Both the position numbers and the translations under genes were made by a program. 64,000 bases of DNA from Acidobacteriota bacterium. GTDB lineage: Bacteria > Acidobacteriota > Terriglobia > Acidiferrales > UBA7541. The stretch covers positions 58,503-122,502 of the forward strand of contig QHYE01000024.1 of NCBI GenBank assembly GCA_003224055.1. The letters are read 5' to 3'. Of this stretch, positions 1 through 8,668 are shown one piece after another (the first letter of the stretch is position 1; every line of letters starts with the position of its first letter). The notes beneath the pieces were generated by a model. That model made no database searches, was not told where the DNA came from, and saw only the letters and a program-made list of their open reading frames with translations.

Positions 1-1
1 G

Positions 2-166
2 CACCTCAATCTGCCACCGCTTTTTGCAGGACCCGTGATCTGGCTGATGAGCAACAATCGGCCGAATCCGAGCGCGTTTCCGTGGGGATCTCTAGGGCGC
101 GCCGTTTTTCTGGCAGCAGCGTTTCCGCTGGCGGCGCAATATCTTCTCAAAGGTGCCGAAGTATAA
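2..166 (+). CDS. C-terminal end of unidentified membrane protein (partial)
   Basis: An open frame enters from the left edge and ends at TAA 164-166, leaving 54 codons. The residues are hydrophobic, with two possible membrane segments around 'LFAGPVIWLM' and 'AVFLAAAFPLAAQYLL', and the protein ends with a short tail 'KGAEV'. This looks like the end of a polytopic membrane protein, possibly a transporter. I do not recognise the family from so short a piece. It converges with the serine hydrolase gene on the other strand, with 35 bases between the stops. Confidence 0.5.
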   Translation, partial: HLNLPPLFAGPVIWLMSNNRPNPSAFPWGSLGRAVFLAAAFPLAAQYLLKGAEV

Positions 167-201
167 ACGCGGGAGCGGTCCCACGCGGGAAGAAAAGCGG
201 A

Positions 202-1350
202 CTATTTTTTGGATTCGGCTTCGTGAAGATCGAGCACGATTTTCAGGATCTCTTCCGCCAGGCCGCCGGAGTTCACGCCGTCCATGTTAGCCAAGACCAC
301 CACGCCCGCGCGGCGCTCCGGCACAAGCGCGAAGGCCGTGCTGGTGCCTTGTTGCCCGCCAGTGTGGGCCTCGATAGGAACGCCGAATTTATCCAGAGTT
401 CCCCATCCCAGGCCGTAGCCGGTCGGCTTGCCATCCTCGGTCTTCTGCGAGGCCCACATCAGCTCTCGCGTGGCGCGCTTTATGAGCTTGTCCGCGAGGA
501 TGGCGGCTTCGAACCGCGCCATGTCGTCCGCCGAGGAAATCAGTCCGCCGCCGGGAATCTTGTAGCTGGAGTCCAGAACTCCCGCGTTGCGCACCAAGCC
601 GGATTTGTCTTTGTGGTACCAGCGCGTGCGATGGGGAATCACCGCAAAGAAGTCATCGGCCTGCGTTTGCCCCATTCCCGCGGGTTGGAAGACATTCTTT
701 TTCACGAAATCCACGTACTTCTCCAACGCGGCGCCTTCGAGGACGCAGCCCAAGAGCGTATAGCCATAGGTCGAGTAGTTAAATTTCGCGCCGGGTTTCG
801 CGACCAGCGGGTCAGCGGCGAAAATCTGCAAGGACTCCATGCTCGAGAAATGCCGGGCGCTGTCTTCTGGAATATCGCCTTTGCCGTCGGAGTTGTAATG
901 GCGAATCCCTCCGAGGTGTCCGAGCAGCTCGCGCGTCGTGATGGGCCATTCCTTCTTTGGAAACGCCGGACAATACTTTTGGACGGGCGCGTCGAGGTCC
1001 AGCTTTCCCCGCTAAAGCTGCAGCACGGCTACGGCGGTAATCGGTTTGGAGATCGATCCCAGACGGAAGAGGGTCGAAGACGTGGAGGGAGCAGAGTCTT
1101 CCAGATCCGACATGCCAAATCCGGCGGACCACACGGGTTCGCCGTCCAGAACTACAGCCGCGCCAATGCCGGGGACGCTGTTGGCCGACATGAAGCTGGA
1201 CACCGCTTTTTCAATTGCCGCGCGCTTCTCGGGGGAAAGACTCTTTTGCTGAGCGGCGGCGCCAGCCACCTCCACGAGAGATAGAGCGAACAAACATAAG
1301 ACCGGAACTCGGAAGGAGCTTGCACTTATGAGTCGCGCGCGCCGTTTCAC
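202..1350 (-). pseudogene. Class C beta-lactamase-like serine hydrolase, interrupted by in-frame stop
   Basis: This encodes an exported serine hydrolase of the beta-lactamase class C / penicillin-binding-protein-like family. I start it at GTG 1350 because GAGGTG lies five bases upstream and the frame opens with a basic n-region (KRRAR), a hydrophobic segment and an Ala-rich cleavage region. The nucleophile motif SISK (SxxK) follows 'LFRLG'. A 'YSTYGY' block fits the Tyr motif, and 'HTGG' replaces the KTG box. The frame is broken by TAG at 1014-1012 immediately before 'RGKLDLD', where relatives usually carry a sequence like LYERGKLDLD. Reading stays in the same frame on both sides, so one lesion accounts for it. 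The N-terminal fragment lacks the substrate-binding parts, so the gene is probably dead unless the stop is a sequencing error. Confidence 0.8.
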
Positions 1351-1493
1351 AGGATCACCTCGCAGGGCGAGTCTACCCCAAAGGGTAGGTGTCGGAAGCG
1401 GCGATGTAGGCTGTGGACGATGTACTGAGAGCGTCACCCCCCATCCGGGAGAAAGCGTTGACCCGGATGCAAGCGCCTCCTTACCATGGAGGG

Positions 1494-3269
1494 ATGAAGC
1501 TAAGGCTCTATTTGGCGACAGGCGCGATTCTGGTCTCGGGCGGCTTATCCGGTTGCGAGGATGCCGGGAAAAAAACCGTGCAGGCGCGCGTCCCTGCGCT
1601 GGCGCCCAAGGCCATCGCCGCCGCCCAGGCCCCGCCGGAACTTCCAGCGCTCCCGCTGGCAAACCCGGCCCGGCGGCCGCCCGTCTCCCTGTTGCCTCCC
1701 GTTCCCGCGGGCAAGGAGTACCTCATCCAGAAGGTCCAGGAAAAATTCGCTTCCGGCGAGCAGAACTTCAAGGCCGGGCATCTCGAAGCCGCGCGCAAGG
1801 ATTTTGACGATGCGGTCGATTGGATTCTGGAGAGTGGCTACGACCCGAACGGCGACCCCCGGCTGAGTGAGCTGTTCCACCGCGTTGTCGACAGCGTTTA
1901 CGCTTACGAGTTGCAGGCGTTCCGCGCCGGCGATGGATTCAGCGAAGCCCCCGCCGTCCCTGCGGCGATTGACGAAGTCGCGGAGATGACCTTCCCGGTG
2001 GACCCGAGCCTGAAGGGCCGCGCTGAGGAAGCGGCCAAAAACATTTCTCATGACCTGCCGCTGACCGTGAACGACGAAGTTCTGTCCTTTCTCAATTTCT
2101 TTCAGACCCCGCGAGGGCGCGCCATCGTGGAAACCGGGCTGAACCGCGCCGGCCGCTACCGCGAAATGATTTCGCGCGTGCTGCGCGAAGAGGGCGTCCC
2201 TCAGGATTTGATCTACCTGGCGCAAGCGGAGAGCGCGTTCCAGCCGCTGGCTCTTTCGCGCGCTGGCGCCCGCGGCATCTGGCAGTTCGTGGCCTACCGC
2301 GGCCAGGAGTATGGGCTCCGTCACACGTGGTGGATTGACGAACGGCAGGACCCCGAGAAAGCCACGCGGGCTGCCGCCCAGCACCTGCGCGATCTTTACA
2401 GACTTTTCGGCGACTGGTACCTGGCCATGGCCGCCTACAATTGCGGCCCGGGTAACGTGCAAAAAGGCATCGAGCGCACCGGCTACGCGGATTTCTGGGA
2501 GCTCTACAAACGCAAAGTCCTCCCGCGCGAGACGAAAAACTACGTGCCCATCATCATTGCGCTGACGCTCATCGCCAAGGATGCGGCCCACTACAATATT
2601 CAAGCGGATCCGGAAGCGCCTGTCCCGACCGACGTGGTGAAGCCGGGCAGGGCCATCGACCTGCGATTGGTGGCGGAAACGATCGACGTGGACGTCACCA
2701 CGCTGCGCGCGCTCAATCCTTCGCTCTTGCGCATGGCGACTCCGGACGACCCTTCCTTTGAATTGCGCCTCCCGCAGGGCACGGCGACAAGGTTCTCCGC
2801 CGAAATCGCGGACATTCCTCCGGACAAGTGGGTCAGCTGGCGCCGACACCGTGTGGAGGCTGGCGAAACGCTTACGTCCATCGCGAAGAAATACCGTGTG
2901 ACGGCGGCGGCCATCGCGGATGCCAACAACCTGGAACGCAGCGCGGCGCTCGGCGCGGGTGAGAAGTTGATCATCCCCGCGATGCTGCCGCAATCGGAAA
3001 CGAAGCGCCGTCTGGTCAGTTATCGCGTGCGGCGAGGGGAGACGCTGGGTGGCATTGCCGATCGTTTCAGCGTGGACACCGACGACATCCGCAAGTGGAA
3101 CCGGCTGAAGTCCAACAGGGTGAGCCGCGGCATGGTCTTGCGCATTTACACCATCGGCGGCGCTCCGGAAGCTACCTCGGCCCGGGCGCGATCCAGGTCC
3201 AAAAGGAAATCACAGAAATCGCCGGCGGGCAGTGCAGCGGCAGGGGCGCTGGCTTCAAACCGCGACTAA
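1494..3269 (+). CDS. mltD: MltD-like membrane-bound lytic murein transglycosylase with two LysM domains
   Basis: This 591-residue lipoprotein should cleave peptidoglycan glycan strands, forming 1,6-anhydro-muropeptides, in the periplasm. The N-terminus MKLRLYLATG followed by a hydrophobic run and 'GGLSGC' is a lipoprotein signal with its lipobox cysteine. The SLT domain lies at about residues 225-370: the catalytic Glu is about residue 246 in 'AQAESAFQP', followed by 'GIWQF' and 'AAYNCGPGNV', all standard for the MltD branch. Two LysM peptidoglycan-binding motifs start near residues 450 and 508. I prefer ATG 1494 because it gives the clean lipoprotein signal, although GGAGGG directly abuts it and an in-frame ATG at 1467 is possible. 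The gene stands alone. The basic serine-rich tail after the second LysM is unremarkable. Confidence 0.92.
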   Translation: MKLRLYLATGAILVSGGLSGCEDAGKKTVQARVPALAPKAIAAAQAPPELPALPLANPARRPPVSLLPPVPAGKEYLIQKVQEKFASGEQNFKAGHLEAARKDFDDAVDWILESGYDPNGDPRLSELFHRVVDSVYAYELQAFRAGDGFSEAPAVPAAIDEVAEMTFPVDPSLKGRAEEAAKNISHDLPLTVNDEVLSFLNFFQTPRGRAIVETGLNRAGRYREMISRVLREEGVPQDLIYLAQAESAFQPLALSRAGARGIWQFVAYRGQEYGLRHTWWIDERQDPEKATRAAAQHLRDLYRLFGDWYLAMAAYNCGPGNVQKGIERTGYADFWELYKRKVLPRETKNYVPIIIALTLIAKDAAHYNIQADPEAPVPTDVVKPGRAIDLRLVAETIDVDVTTLRALNPSLLRMATPDDPSFELRLPQGTATRFSAEIADIPPDKWVSWRRHRVEAGETLTSIAKKYRVTAAAIADANNLERSAALGAGEKLIIPAMLPQSETKRRLVSYRVRRGETLGGIADRFSVDTDDIRKWNRLKSNRVSRGMVLRIYTIGGAPEATSARARSRSKRKSQKSPAGSAAAGALASNRD

Positions 3270-3520
3270 CTCATTTATTATGAATAATTTGTGTGGGAAT
3301 CAACGCTGCCGCGCGGCTCCGCGGCCAGCCCCTGCCCGCAGCAGATGGGGCTGCTTATGCAGGCCCCCTGCAAGAAAACCGCAGAGTGCTTGACAACTTC
3401 CGGCGAGTGCGATAACAACGGCGCAAGGGCGGGGCGGCATTCGAGAGAGCTCTGGCCAGAACAGTGACTTCTGGGCCCGTTTTTTGCCCGGACCCAAAGA
3501 TTCCCCCACGGGAGGATGGA

Positions 3521-3823
3521 ATGGATATCGAGAAGGACGGTTTTGAAGACGACAACGAACTATCCCGGCTGGAGGACGAGGAGCTGGGCGGCGAGACCGA
3601 AGAGATCGTGGAAGAGGAAGAAGAGCTGGTGATCGTGGGAGAAGAGCCGGAAGAAGTGGTGCCCGCGCCGAAGCCCGCGTCGAAGCCCGCCGCAAAGAAA
3701 CGCGCCAAGAAAGCGGGAAAGAAGAAACCCGCGCGAAAAAAGGCGGCGAAGAAAGCGAAGCTGAAAAAGAAGGCCGGCAAGAAAAAAGCCAAGAAAGCAT
3801 CGAAGAAGAAAAAAAGGCGGTAA
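3521..3823 (+). CDS. Small protein with acidic N-terminus and lysine/alanine-rich histone H1-like tail
   Basis: The 100-residue product starts at ATG 3521, with GGAGG five bases upstream. Its first half is strongly acidic (runs of Glu and Asp around 'EIVEEEEELVIV'). The second half is almost entirely Lys, Ala and Arg in KKA/AKK repeats, like the tails of bacterial histone H1-like proteins. A DNA- or RNA-compacting role is plausible from composition only; there is no folded domain I recognise. Low-complexity proteins of this sort are often seen in Acidobacteriota and related groups. A good rho-independent terminator follows the stop, so this appears to be a monocistronic, independently expressed gene. 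Confidence 0.7.
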   Translation: MDIEKDGFEDDNELSRLEDEELGGETEEIVEEEEELVIVGEEPEEVVPAPKPASKPAAKKRAKKAGKKKPARKKAAKKAKLKKKAGKKKAKKASKKKKRR

Positions 3824-3856
3824 GCGCGCTTCACGCTGGCAAGATTCTCTTGGCGG

Positions 3857-3890
3857 AGGCCGGGCCTTGGGTCCCGGCCTTTTCCTTTTG
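3857..3890 (+). terminator. Rho-independent terminator after the lysine-rich gene
   Basis: AGGCCGGG (3857-3864) pairs perfectly with CCCGGCCT (3873-3880) around an eight-base loop and is followed by a T-rich run, TTTCCTTTT. It lies 33 bases after the stop of the basic-tail protein and before the HipA-like gene. Confidence 0.75.
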
Positions 3891-4033
3891 TGGAATTCTG
3901 CCTCCCACTCTGGAATCGGCCGGGCCGCGCTGCTTTCCCGACCGGGATATGCAGTCTTCCCATTCAGGAATCGACTCGCCAGGGCCCAACTCGCGCTTGC
4001 CCAAAGCAATAAGTACCGCTAGGATAATTCGCC

Positions 4034-4852
4034 ATGTTGCATGCGCTGGAGCAGATACGCCGGATGCGTGGGGGAGCGCCATCGCACCTGATGCGTTGCT
4101 CCGACGGCCTCTACTACGTGGTGAAGTTCCAAAATAATCCGCAGCATCGCCGCATTCTGGTCAATGAAATGCTTGGAACCAAACTGGCGGCTCGGCTGGG
4201 CTTGCCGACCGTTCCGGTGGCGATCGTAGAGGTGTCCGAAGAGTTGATCCGGCTGACGCCGGAATTGACGATGGAACTGCCGCGCTCGCGGATCCCTTGC
4301 CAGCCCGGCCCGCAATTTGGATCGCGCTATCCCGGAGACCCGCGGCAGCTGACGCTGCACGATTTCCTTCCCGACGAACAGCTGCGCGAGGTGGAAAACC
4401 TGCACGCCTTCGCGGGGATGCTGGTTTTCGACAAGTGGGCCTGCAACACCAACGGCCGCCAGACGGTATTTTTTCGCAGGCAAAATGAGGCAGCGAACGA
4501 CGCGGCGGCGGTGCGCTATGAAACGCGGATGATCGACCAGGGCTTTTGTTTTAATGCCGGCGAGTGGAATTTTCCTGACGCGCCGCTCCGGGGTTTGTAC
4601 GCCCGCAATCGCGTCTACCAGGGTGTCACCGGGATGGAATCGTTCGCGCCGTGGCTCGAGCGCCTGGAAAGCGGAATGACCGAGCGCGTCTTGGACGAAG
4701 TCAGCCGGGAGATTCCTCCCGCGTGGTACGAGGATGACTACGACGCGCTGCTGCGGCTGCTCGAACAGCTTCATCGCCGCCGTTCACGGGTCCCAGAACT
4801 GATTCTCGAAGCCAAACGAACCAATCGGCAGCCGTTTCCGAACTGGGTGTGA
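4034..4852 (+). CDS. HipA-like kinase domain protein (HipA_2 type)
   Basis: The 272-residue protein resembles the short, stand-alone HipA-like kinase family (HipA_2) rather than full-length HipA. An N-terminal 'SDGLYYVVKFQ' strand carries the lysine expected to contact ATP, 'NEMLGTKLAARLGLP' matches the helix that follows, and 'FDKWACNTNGRQ' resembles the HipA catalytic loop, with Asp and Asn in the expected places. Its substrate is unknown. The next gene (DUF3037) starts three bases after this stop, so the two form a translationally coupled pair, a pairing known from other bacteria. No HipB-like DNA-binding antitoxin is nearby, which argues against a classical HipBA module. Full-length HipA is about 440 residues, so the N-subdomain is missing by design rather than by truncation. 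Confidence 0.82.
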   Translation: MLHALEQIRRMRGGAPSHLMRCSDGLYYVVKFQNNPQHRRILVNEMLGTKLAARLGLPTVPVAIVEVSEELIRLTPELTMELPRSRIPCQPGPQFGSRYPGDPRQLTLHDFLPDEQLREVENLHAFAGMLVFDKWACNTNGRQTVFFRRQNEAANDAAAVRYETRMIDQGFCFNAGEWNFPDAPLRGLYARNRVYQGVTGMESFAPWLERLESGMTERVLDEVSREIPPAWYEDDYDALLRLLEQLHRRRSRVPELILEAKRTNRQPFPNWV

Positions 4853-4855
4853 ACC

Positions 4856-5617
4856 ATGATTGAAACTTCTGACCATCAAGAAAACGCGGAACCGGCAGGT
4901 TCAGAAAGAGCCTGCGCCTACCGCGTTCTGCGGTACTCACCGAACCTGGTCCGCGACGAGTGGGTGAATATCGGCGTGCTGCTCTTCGATCCGCTGACCG
5001 GCGAACGCCGGTTGCGCATGATCGAAGAAGAGGATGAGTTCCGGCGCGTGCGGCGCCTTCATCCCGGGGCCGACGAATTGCTCCTCCGTGCGATTCGCGA
5101 TGATCTGGAAGACCGGTTTCAATCGGCATCCGCCAACGGCGGGAAGGGCCAAGCCGGCAATTGGCAGCAACTCCTGGCCAAGTGGGATGAGACGCTCTCC
5201 AATGCTTTGCAGCTCGCTCCGCAGAAAGGCGTCTTTGCCTCGGACCTGGATGCCGAACTGGAGCGGCTGTATGGCGACCATGTCGCCCCGCAGCGCGCCG
5301 CCAGCCGCATGGGCGCACCCGGCAGCCGCGCGGTGGTGCGCTCGTACTGCTCGCAGGTCTTCCGGCAGGCCCGCCTGTGGGAGCGGCTGGAAAAATCAGT
5401 TCGCGCCGAGCAGTTTACCTTTCCGGGCGACCCCATGCGCCTCGACTACAGCTACCGCCGCAACGGCACGCGCGGATTCGTGCAGACGCTCTCCGTCACC
5501 CGCGCCCCGGCTGACGCCAAGCTTTTCGCTTACACTACGGAACGCATCACCGCCAAGGCTTCGCTGAAGACGGAATTCGCCGTGTGGGTGGCCAAGCTGA
5601 AGCCGTTGCTGCAATGA
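4856..5617 (+). CDS. DUF3037 domain protein, partner of the HipA-like kinase
   Basis: The 253-residue protein carries the DUF3037 signature near its N-terminus: 'YRVLRYSPNLVRDEWVNIG' followed by 'VLLFDPLTGERRLRM', a pattern that repeats across this family. It has no signal peptide or membrane segment, so it is probably cytoplasmic. ATG 4856 is three bases after the kinase stop. The DUF3037 family is regularly found directly downstream of HipA_2-type kinases, so it may be the kinase substrate, inhibitor or scaffold, but no function is established. The middle region is charged and could be helical. The gene is followed by a hairpin-rich gap. Confidence 0.82.
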   Translation: MIETSDHQENAEPAGSERACAYRVLRYSPNLVRDEWVNIGVLLFDPLTGERRLRMIEEEDEFRRVRRLHPGADELLLRAIRDDLEDRFQSASANGGKGQAGNWQQLLAKWDETLSNALQLAPQKGVFASDLDAELERLYGDHVAPQRAASRMGAPGSRAVVRSYCSQVFRQARLWERLEKSVRAEQFTFPGDPMRLDYSYRRNGTRGFVQTLSVTRAPADAKLFAYTTERITAKASLKTEFAVWVAKLKPLLQ

Positions 5618-5634
5618 GGGAGAGCGGGGAATTC

Positions 5635-5690
5635 GGGGACAGCGGAATATTCGGCGAGCCGATACCTCGCGGTAGCCTGGAGGTGTCCCT
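5635..5690. repeat. Imperfect hairpin repeat between convergent genes
   Basis: GGGACA (5636-5641) and TGTCCC (5684-5689) form the arms of a roughly 55-base imperfect hairpin with an inner CGGCGAGCCG mini-stem. It sits between the stops of two convergent genes and may serve as a terminator for both or be a REP-like element. The shape is clear but family membership is not. Confidence 0.35.
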
Positions 5691-5702
5691 CTTCCCCACT
5701 GT

Positions 5703-6923
5703 TTAGGCGGCTACAGCAAGCACCAGCAGCGTGGCATCGTCCTGCCAGCGGCCGCCGCTAAACTCGGCTACCACGGCAATGATTGTCCCCTGCAATTCAT
5801 TGGCGGACAACGTGCGGTGGTCTTCGAGCAAACGCAGCAAGCGGGCTTCGCCGAACTCCTCGCCAGCGGGGTTGCACGCTTCCGTGACGCCGTCGGTGAA
5901 CAGAATCACGCGATCGCCCGCGGACAACTGCGCCGAGCCCATCTCATAGTTCCGGCTGGCGAAGACGCCAAGCACGGCGCCGCCATCCCGCAATCGCTCG
6001 TGCGAGCCGTCGGAACGCACCACGAATGGCGCGTTGTGTCCGGCATTGACATACGCCAGCCGGCGCGTGGAGCCGTCAAGATGCGCGTAGAAAAAAGTAA
6101 TGAAGCGGTCGCTTTCCGTATTGCGGTAGACAATGGAATTCAGCCGGCTGCAGAGTAGATCCGGCGCAATGGAGAGCGAAGAGAGGCCGCGCACGGCCGC
6201 CTGCAGATTGGACATCAGTAAAGCCGCCGGCATGCCTTTTCCGGCCACGTCGGCAATGCAGATTCCAAGCGTTTGGTCGTCGAGAGGGAGAATGTCGAAA
6301 TAATCGCCTCCCACCAGCCGGGCGGACTGCCACGCCGTGGCGATTTCATATCCCGGCATTTGCGGAATCTCGCGCGGCAGCAGCTTTTCCTGGATGGCTT
6401 TAGCTTCGGCGATCTCCCGTTCCTGCTCCTGCAGATGAATCAGGGCTTCTTCCCGCGCCCGGGCCTCTTCCGCGGCGCGCCGCCGCAATTCGCGCCGCTC
6501 GCGTCCCAGGCCGATTTGCTTGTGAAGGATTTCCAGCAACCGCGTGTTGGTCCACGGCTTCTCCACAAAGTCGCTCACGCCATACTGCATCGCTTCCACG
6601 GCCAGGCCCACCGTGGCCCACCCGGTCATCGCCACCACGGGCGGAGGGTCTGCGATCTCCCTTAGCCGGCTGAGCACATCCAAACCTTCGCGTCCCGACG
6701 TCGTGTCCCGTGCGTAGTTTAGATCGATGAGCAGAATATCGAACTCCTGGCGCGCCACCGCCGCCAGCAAGTCCGCCGGCGAATTCACGGTTTCGATGCT
6801 GTAGCCATGCCCCTTGAGCAGCAGTCGCAGTGCGTCCAGAACGTCCTGCTGGTCATCGGCGATGAGAATTCGCGGCTGCATCGTTTCGCGGTCCAATGAG
6901 ATTTCGAGCGTTGTGGTCATCAT
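5703..6923 (-). CDS. Response regulator with PP2C (RsbU/SpoIIE-type) serine phosphatase output
   Basis: The 406-residue protein has a receiver domain at about residues 18-135 (phosphoacceptor Asp67 in 'LLIDLNY', Thr100, Lys122 in 'EKPW'), then a charged coiled coil rich in Arg and Glu to about residue 185. A PP2C phosphatase domain follows, with 'VGGDYFDILPL' and 'IADVAGKGMPAALLM' as metal-binding motifs. Such proteins dephosphorylate anti-sigma-factor antagonists in partner-switching pathways when a histidine kinase phosphorylates the receiver. No cognate kinase or anti-sigma gene is adjacent. The only STAS domain in this window is fused to the TolC protein near 21.3 kb, and a link is speculative. 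The start at 6923 has an ATGATG with only a weak AGAGAG upstream. Confidence 0.9.
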   Translation of the reverse strand: MMTTTLEISLDRETMQPRILIADDQQDVLDALRLLLKGHGYSIETVNSPADLLAAVARQEFDILLIDLNYARDTTSGREGLDVLSRLREIADPPPVVAMTGWATVGLAVEAMQYGVSDFVEKPWTNTRLLEILHKQIGLGRERRELRRRAAEEARAREEALIHLQEQEREIAEAKAIQEKLLPREIPQMPGYEIATAWQSARLVGGDYFDILPLDDQTLGICIADVAGKGMPAALLMSNLQAAVRGLSSLSIAPDLLCSRLNSIVYRNTESDRFITFFYAHLDGSTRRLAYVNAGHNAPFVVRSDGSHERLRDGGAVLGVFASRNYEMGSAQLSAGDRVILFTDGVTEACNPAGEEFGEARLLRLLEDHRTLSANELQGTIIAVVAEFSGGRWQDDATLLVLAVAA

Positions 6924-7235
6924 CGCTGGTTACTCTCTGCGTCCCCAGGTGCGGGCGTCCATCCCGCTCCGAGATATTGGGGCAGCCAGACTGCCAGCCA
7001 TCCCTGCAAATAAGAGCTTTAGTGCGAATGGTTTGTACGAACTCGAGGAGAAAGGAAGCGCCTCAATCTGGCCACTAGCGGGAACGCTCGTCCCAATTCC
7101 GGACACTGCGAGAGAGCGAAGGTTTGTTTCGAAAAGAGAAGTCCCCTGATTTGGAGGGGCTTGTTTCCGCTCGACGCGTCAAGCTTGTGATCCACCCGCG
7201 ATTTGTTTACCCGAAGCCGCGAAGAGTGCGTCTCT
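6924..7235. other. Intergenic region, 312 bases
   Basis: No gene is supported here. The right part holds the upstream region of nothing, since both neighbours are transcribed leftward: the phosphatase gene begins at its left edge and the E2 gene ends at its right edge. It must contain the promoter of the phosphatase gene and the operon terminator described separately. I see no convincing promoter hexamers. Confidence 0.5.
7132..7165 (-). terminator. Probable terminator of the 2-oxoacid dehydrogenase operon
   Basis: On the minus strand CCCCT (7159-7155) pairs with AGGGG (7147-7143), extended by weaker flanking pairs, and is followed by TTCTCTTTTCG. It lies about 70 bases after the E2 stop. 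The stem is short and has a mismatch, so confidence is moderate. Confidence 0.4.
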
Positions 7236-8642
7236 TTACAGCACCGGCTCCGACCAGTTTTCCAGCGTCTCTTTCACCTTGTGCAGGAACTGGTGGGCGA
7301 TCGCGCCATCCACCACGCGGTGGTCGTAGCTGAGCGTCACGTAGCACATCGAGCGGATGGCGATCGAATCGTTGATCACCACGGGCCGCTTTTCGATCGC
7401 GCCCAATCCGAGGATCCCGACGTTCGGCTGGCTGATTACCGGCAATCCAAATAATCCGCCGAACACGCCGGGATTGGTAATCGAGAAGGTGCTTTCCTGC
7501 ACCTCCTCGGGCTTCAGTTTTTTCGAACGCGCGCGCTCCGCGAGGTCGTTCATGGTGCGCTGGATGCCGAGGATGTTTTTCTCGTCGGCGTTCTTGACGA
7601 CCGGCACCAGCAACCCCCAGTCGAGCGCCACGGCGATGCCGATGTTGATCTCCTTGTGAAGGACCACGTTGGTTCCATCGAGCGAAGCGTTCAGCGTCGG
7701 GAAAGCGCGCAGGCCCGCGACTGCGGCCTTCACGAAGAACGGCATGAAGGTCAGCTTCGTCTCGTAGCGCTCTTCGAATTCGTCCTTGGACTTCGCCCGC
7801 AGCGCCGCGACTTTGGTCATGTCGATCTCATCGACGGAGTACACGTGCGCCGACACGCGCTTGGACGCGACCATGTGCTCGGCGATGCGCTGGCGCATCG
7901 GGCTCATGGGCTGCACTTCGTAGTGGCCGAAATAGATTTTCTCACGCGGCACCGCGGTCTCCAGCGCCACGTGCGCTTGTGAGCCGGAAACTCCCGGTGG
8001 CGCGGGAGCTGCCGCTGGAGGCGGCGCCGGCCGTGAAGGCGCGACCGAAGTGGAAGCAGCAGGCACCGCTCCACCCTGCACGCCGCCGCCTGCAATCACC
8101 GCCTCGATGTCCTGCTTGCTAATCCGCCCGCCCGCGCCTGTCCCAGCAACGGTCGAAAGGTCGATGCCATGTTCCGCGGCCATCCGGCGAACCAGTGGCG
8201 AGCTGTGAATTCGTCCTCCATCCTGCGCGGCTGGCGGAGCGGCTGCAGGCATGGCGGCCCTTGGCGCTGCCGTAACCGGAGCAGGTACAGCCTTTGGCGC
8301 CGCAGCCGGAGGAGCGGCCGGGGCCGCAGCCTTCACAGGCGCGGGAGCGAAGGGAGCCGGGGCCTCGGTCTTTGCCGGAGCAAGCGCTGGAGCCGCAGCC
8401 GATCCAGCCGCATCAATCACGCCCACGACCGTCTGAATCGGCACGGTCTGCCCTTCGCCGACCTTGATTTCCTTCAGCACGCCGGCCGAGGGAGACGGAA
8501 TTTCCGCGTCGACTTTATCCGTCGAAATCTCGAAAAGCGGCTCGTCGCGCTCCACCTTGTCACCGGGCTTCTTGAGCCATTTGGTGATCGTGCCTTCAAA
8601 AATACTTTCCCCCATCTGGGGCATTACGATGTCAACGGCCAT
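7236..8642 (-). CDS. 2-oxoacid dehydrogenase E2 (dihydrolipoyl acyltransferase)
   Basis: This is the acyltransferase core of a pyruvate or branched-chain 2-oxoacid dehydrogenase complex. The 468 residues show one lipoyl domain (lipoyl-Lys43 in 'STDKVDAEIPS'), then a long Ala/Pro-rich linker. A peripheral subunit-binding domain at about 153-190 ('SPLVRRMAAEHGID') precedes the catalytic domain, which ends with 'SYDHRVVDGA' (catalytic His441). GGAGAG precedes ATG 8642. It is the last gene of a leftward operon with lpdA, lipB and both E1 subunits. The acyl specificity cannot be fixed from sequence reading alone. Having a single lipoyl domain is ordinary for this type. The product should be lipoylated in a pathway begun by the LipB encoded upstream. 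Confidence 0.94.
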   Translation of the reverse strand: MAVDIVMPQMGESIFEGTITKWLKKPGDKVERDEPLFEISTDKVDAEIPSPSAGVLKEIKVGEGQTVPIQTVVGVIDAAGSAAAPALAPAKTEAPAPFAPAPVKAAAPAAPPAAAPKAVPAPVTAAPRAAMPAAAPPAAQDGGRIHSSPLVRRMAAEHGIDLSTVAGTGAGGRISKQDIEAVIAGGGVQGGAVPAASTSVAPSRPAPPPAAAPAPPGVSGSQAHVALETAVPREKIYFGHYEVQPMSPMRQRIAEHMVASKRVSAHVYSVDEIDMTKVAALRAKSKDEFEERYETKLTFMPFFVKAAVAGLRAFPTLNASLDGTNVVLHKEINIGIAVALDWGLLVPVVKNADEKNILGIQRTMNDLAERARSKKLKPEEVQESTFSITNPGVFGGLFGLPVISQPNVGILGLGAIEKRPVVINDSIAIRSMCYVTLSYDHRVVDGAIAHQFLHKVKETLENWSEPVL

Positions 8643-8668
8643 GATCGCTCTCCTCTTTCCTCAAAATC

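Noticed and set aside
812..1132. 106-codon minus-strand frame in the serine hydrolase, seen at first as sign of a frameshift
   Set aside because: Translation shows both halves are in one frame with only a TAG between; this third frame is a shadow.
1545..2993. 482-codon minus-strand frame opposite the MltD-like gene
   Set aside because: Antisense shadow; the plus strand has a full SLT and LysM layout.
4034..4852. Classical HipBA toxin-antitoxin module
   Set aside because: No HipB-like helix-turn-helix gene upstream, and the kinase is of the short HipA_2 type.
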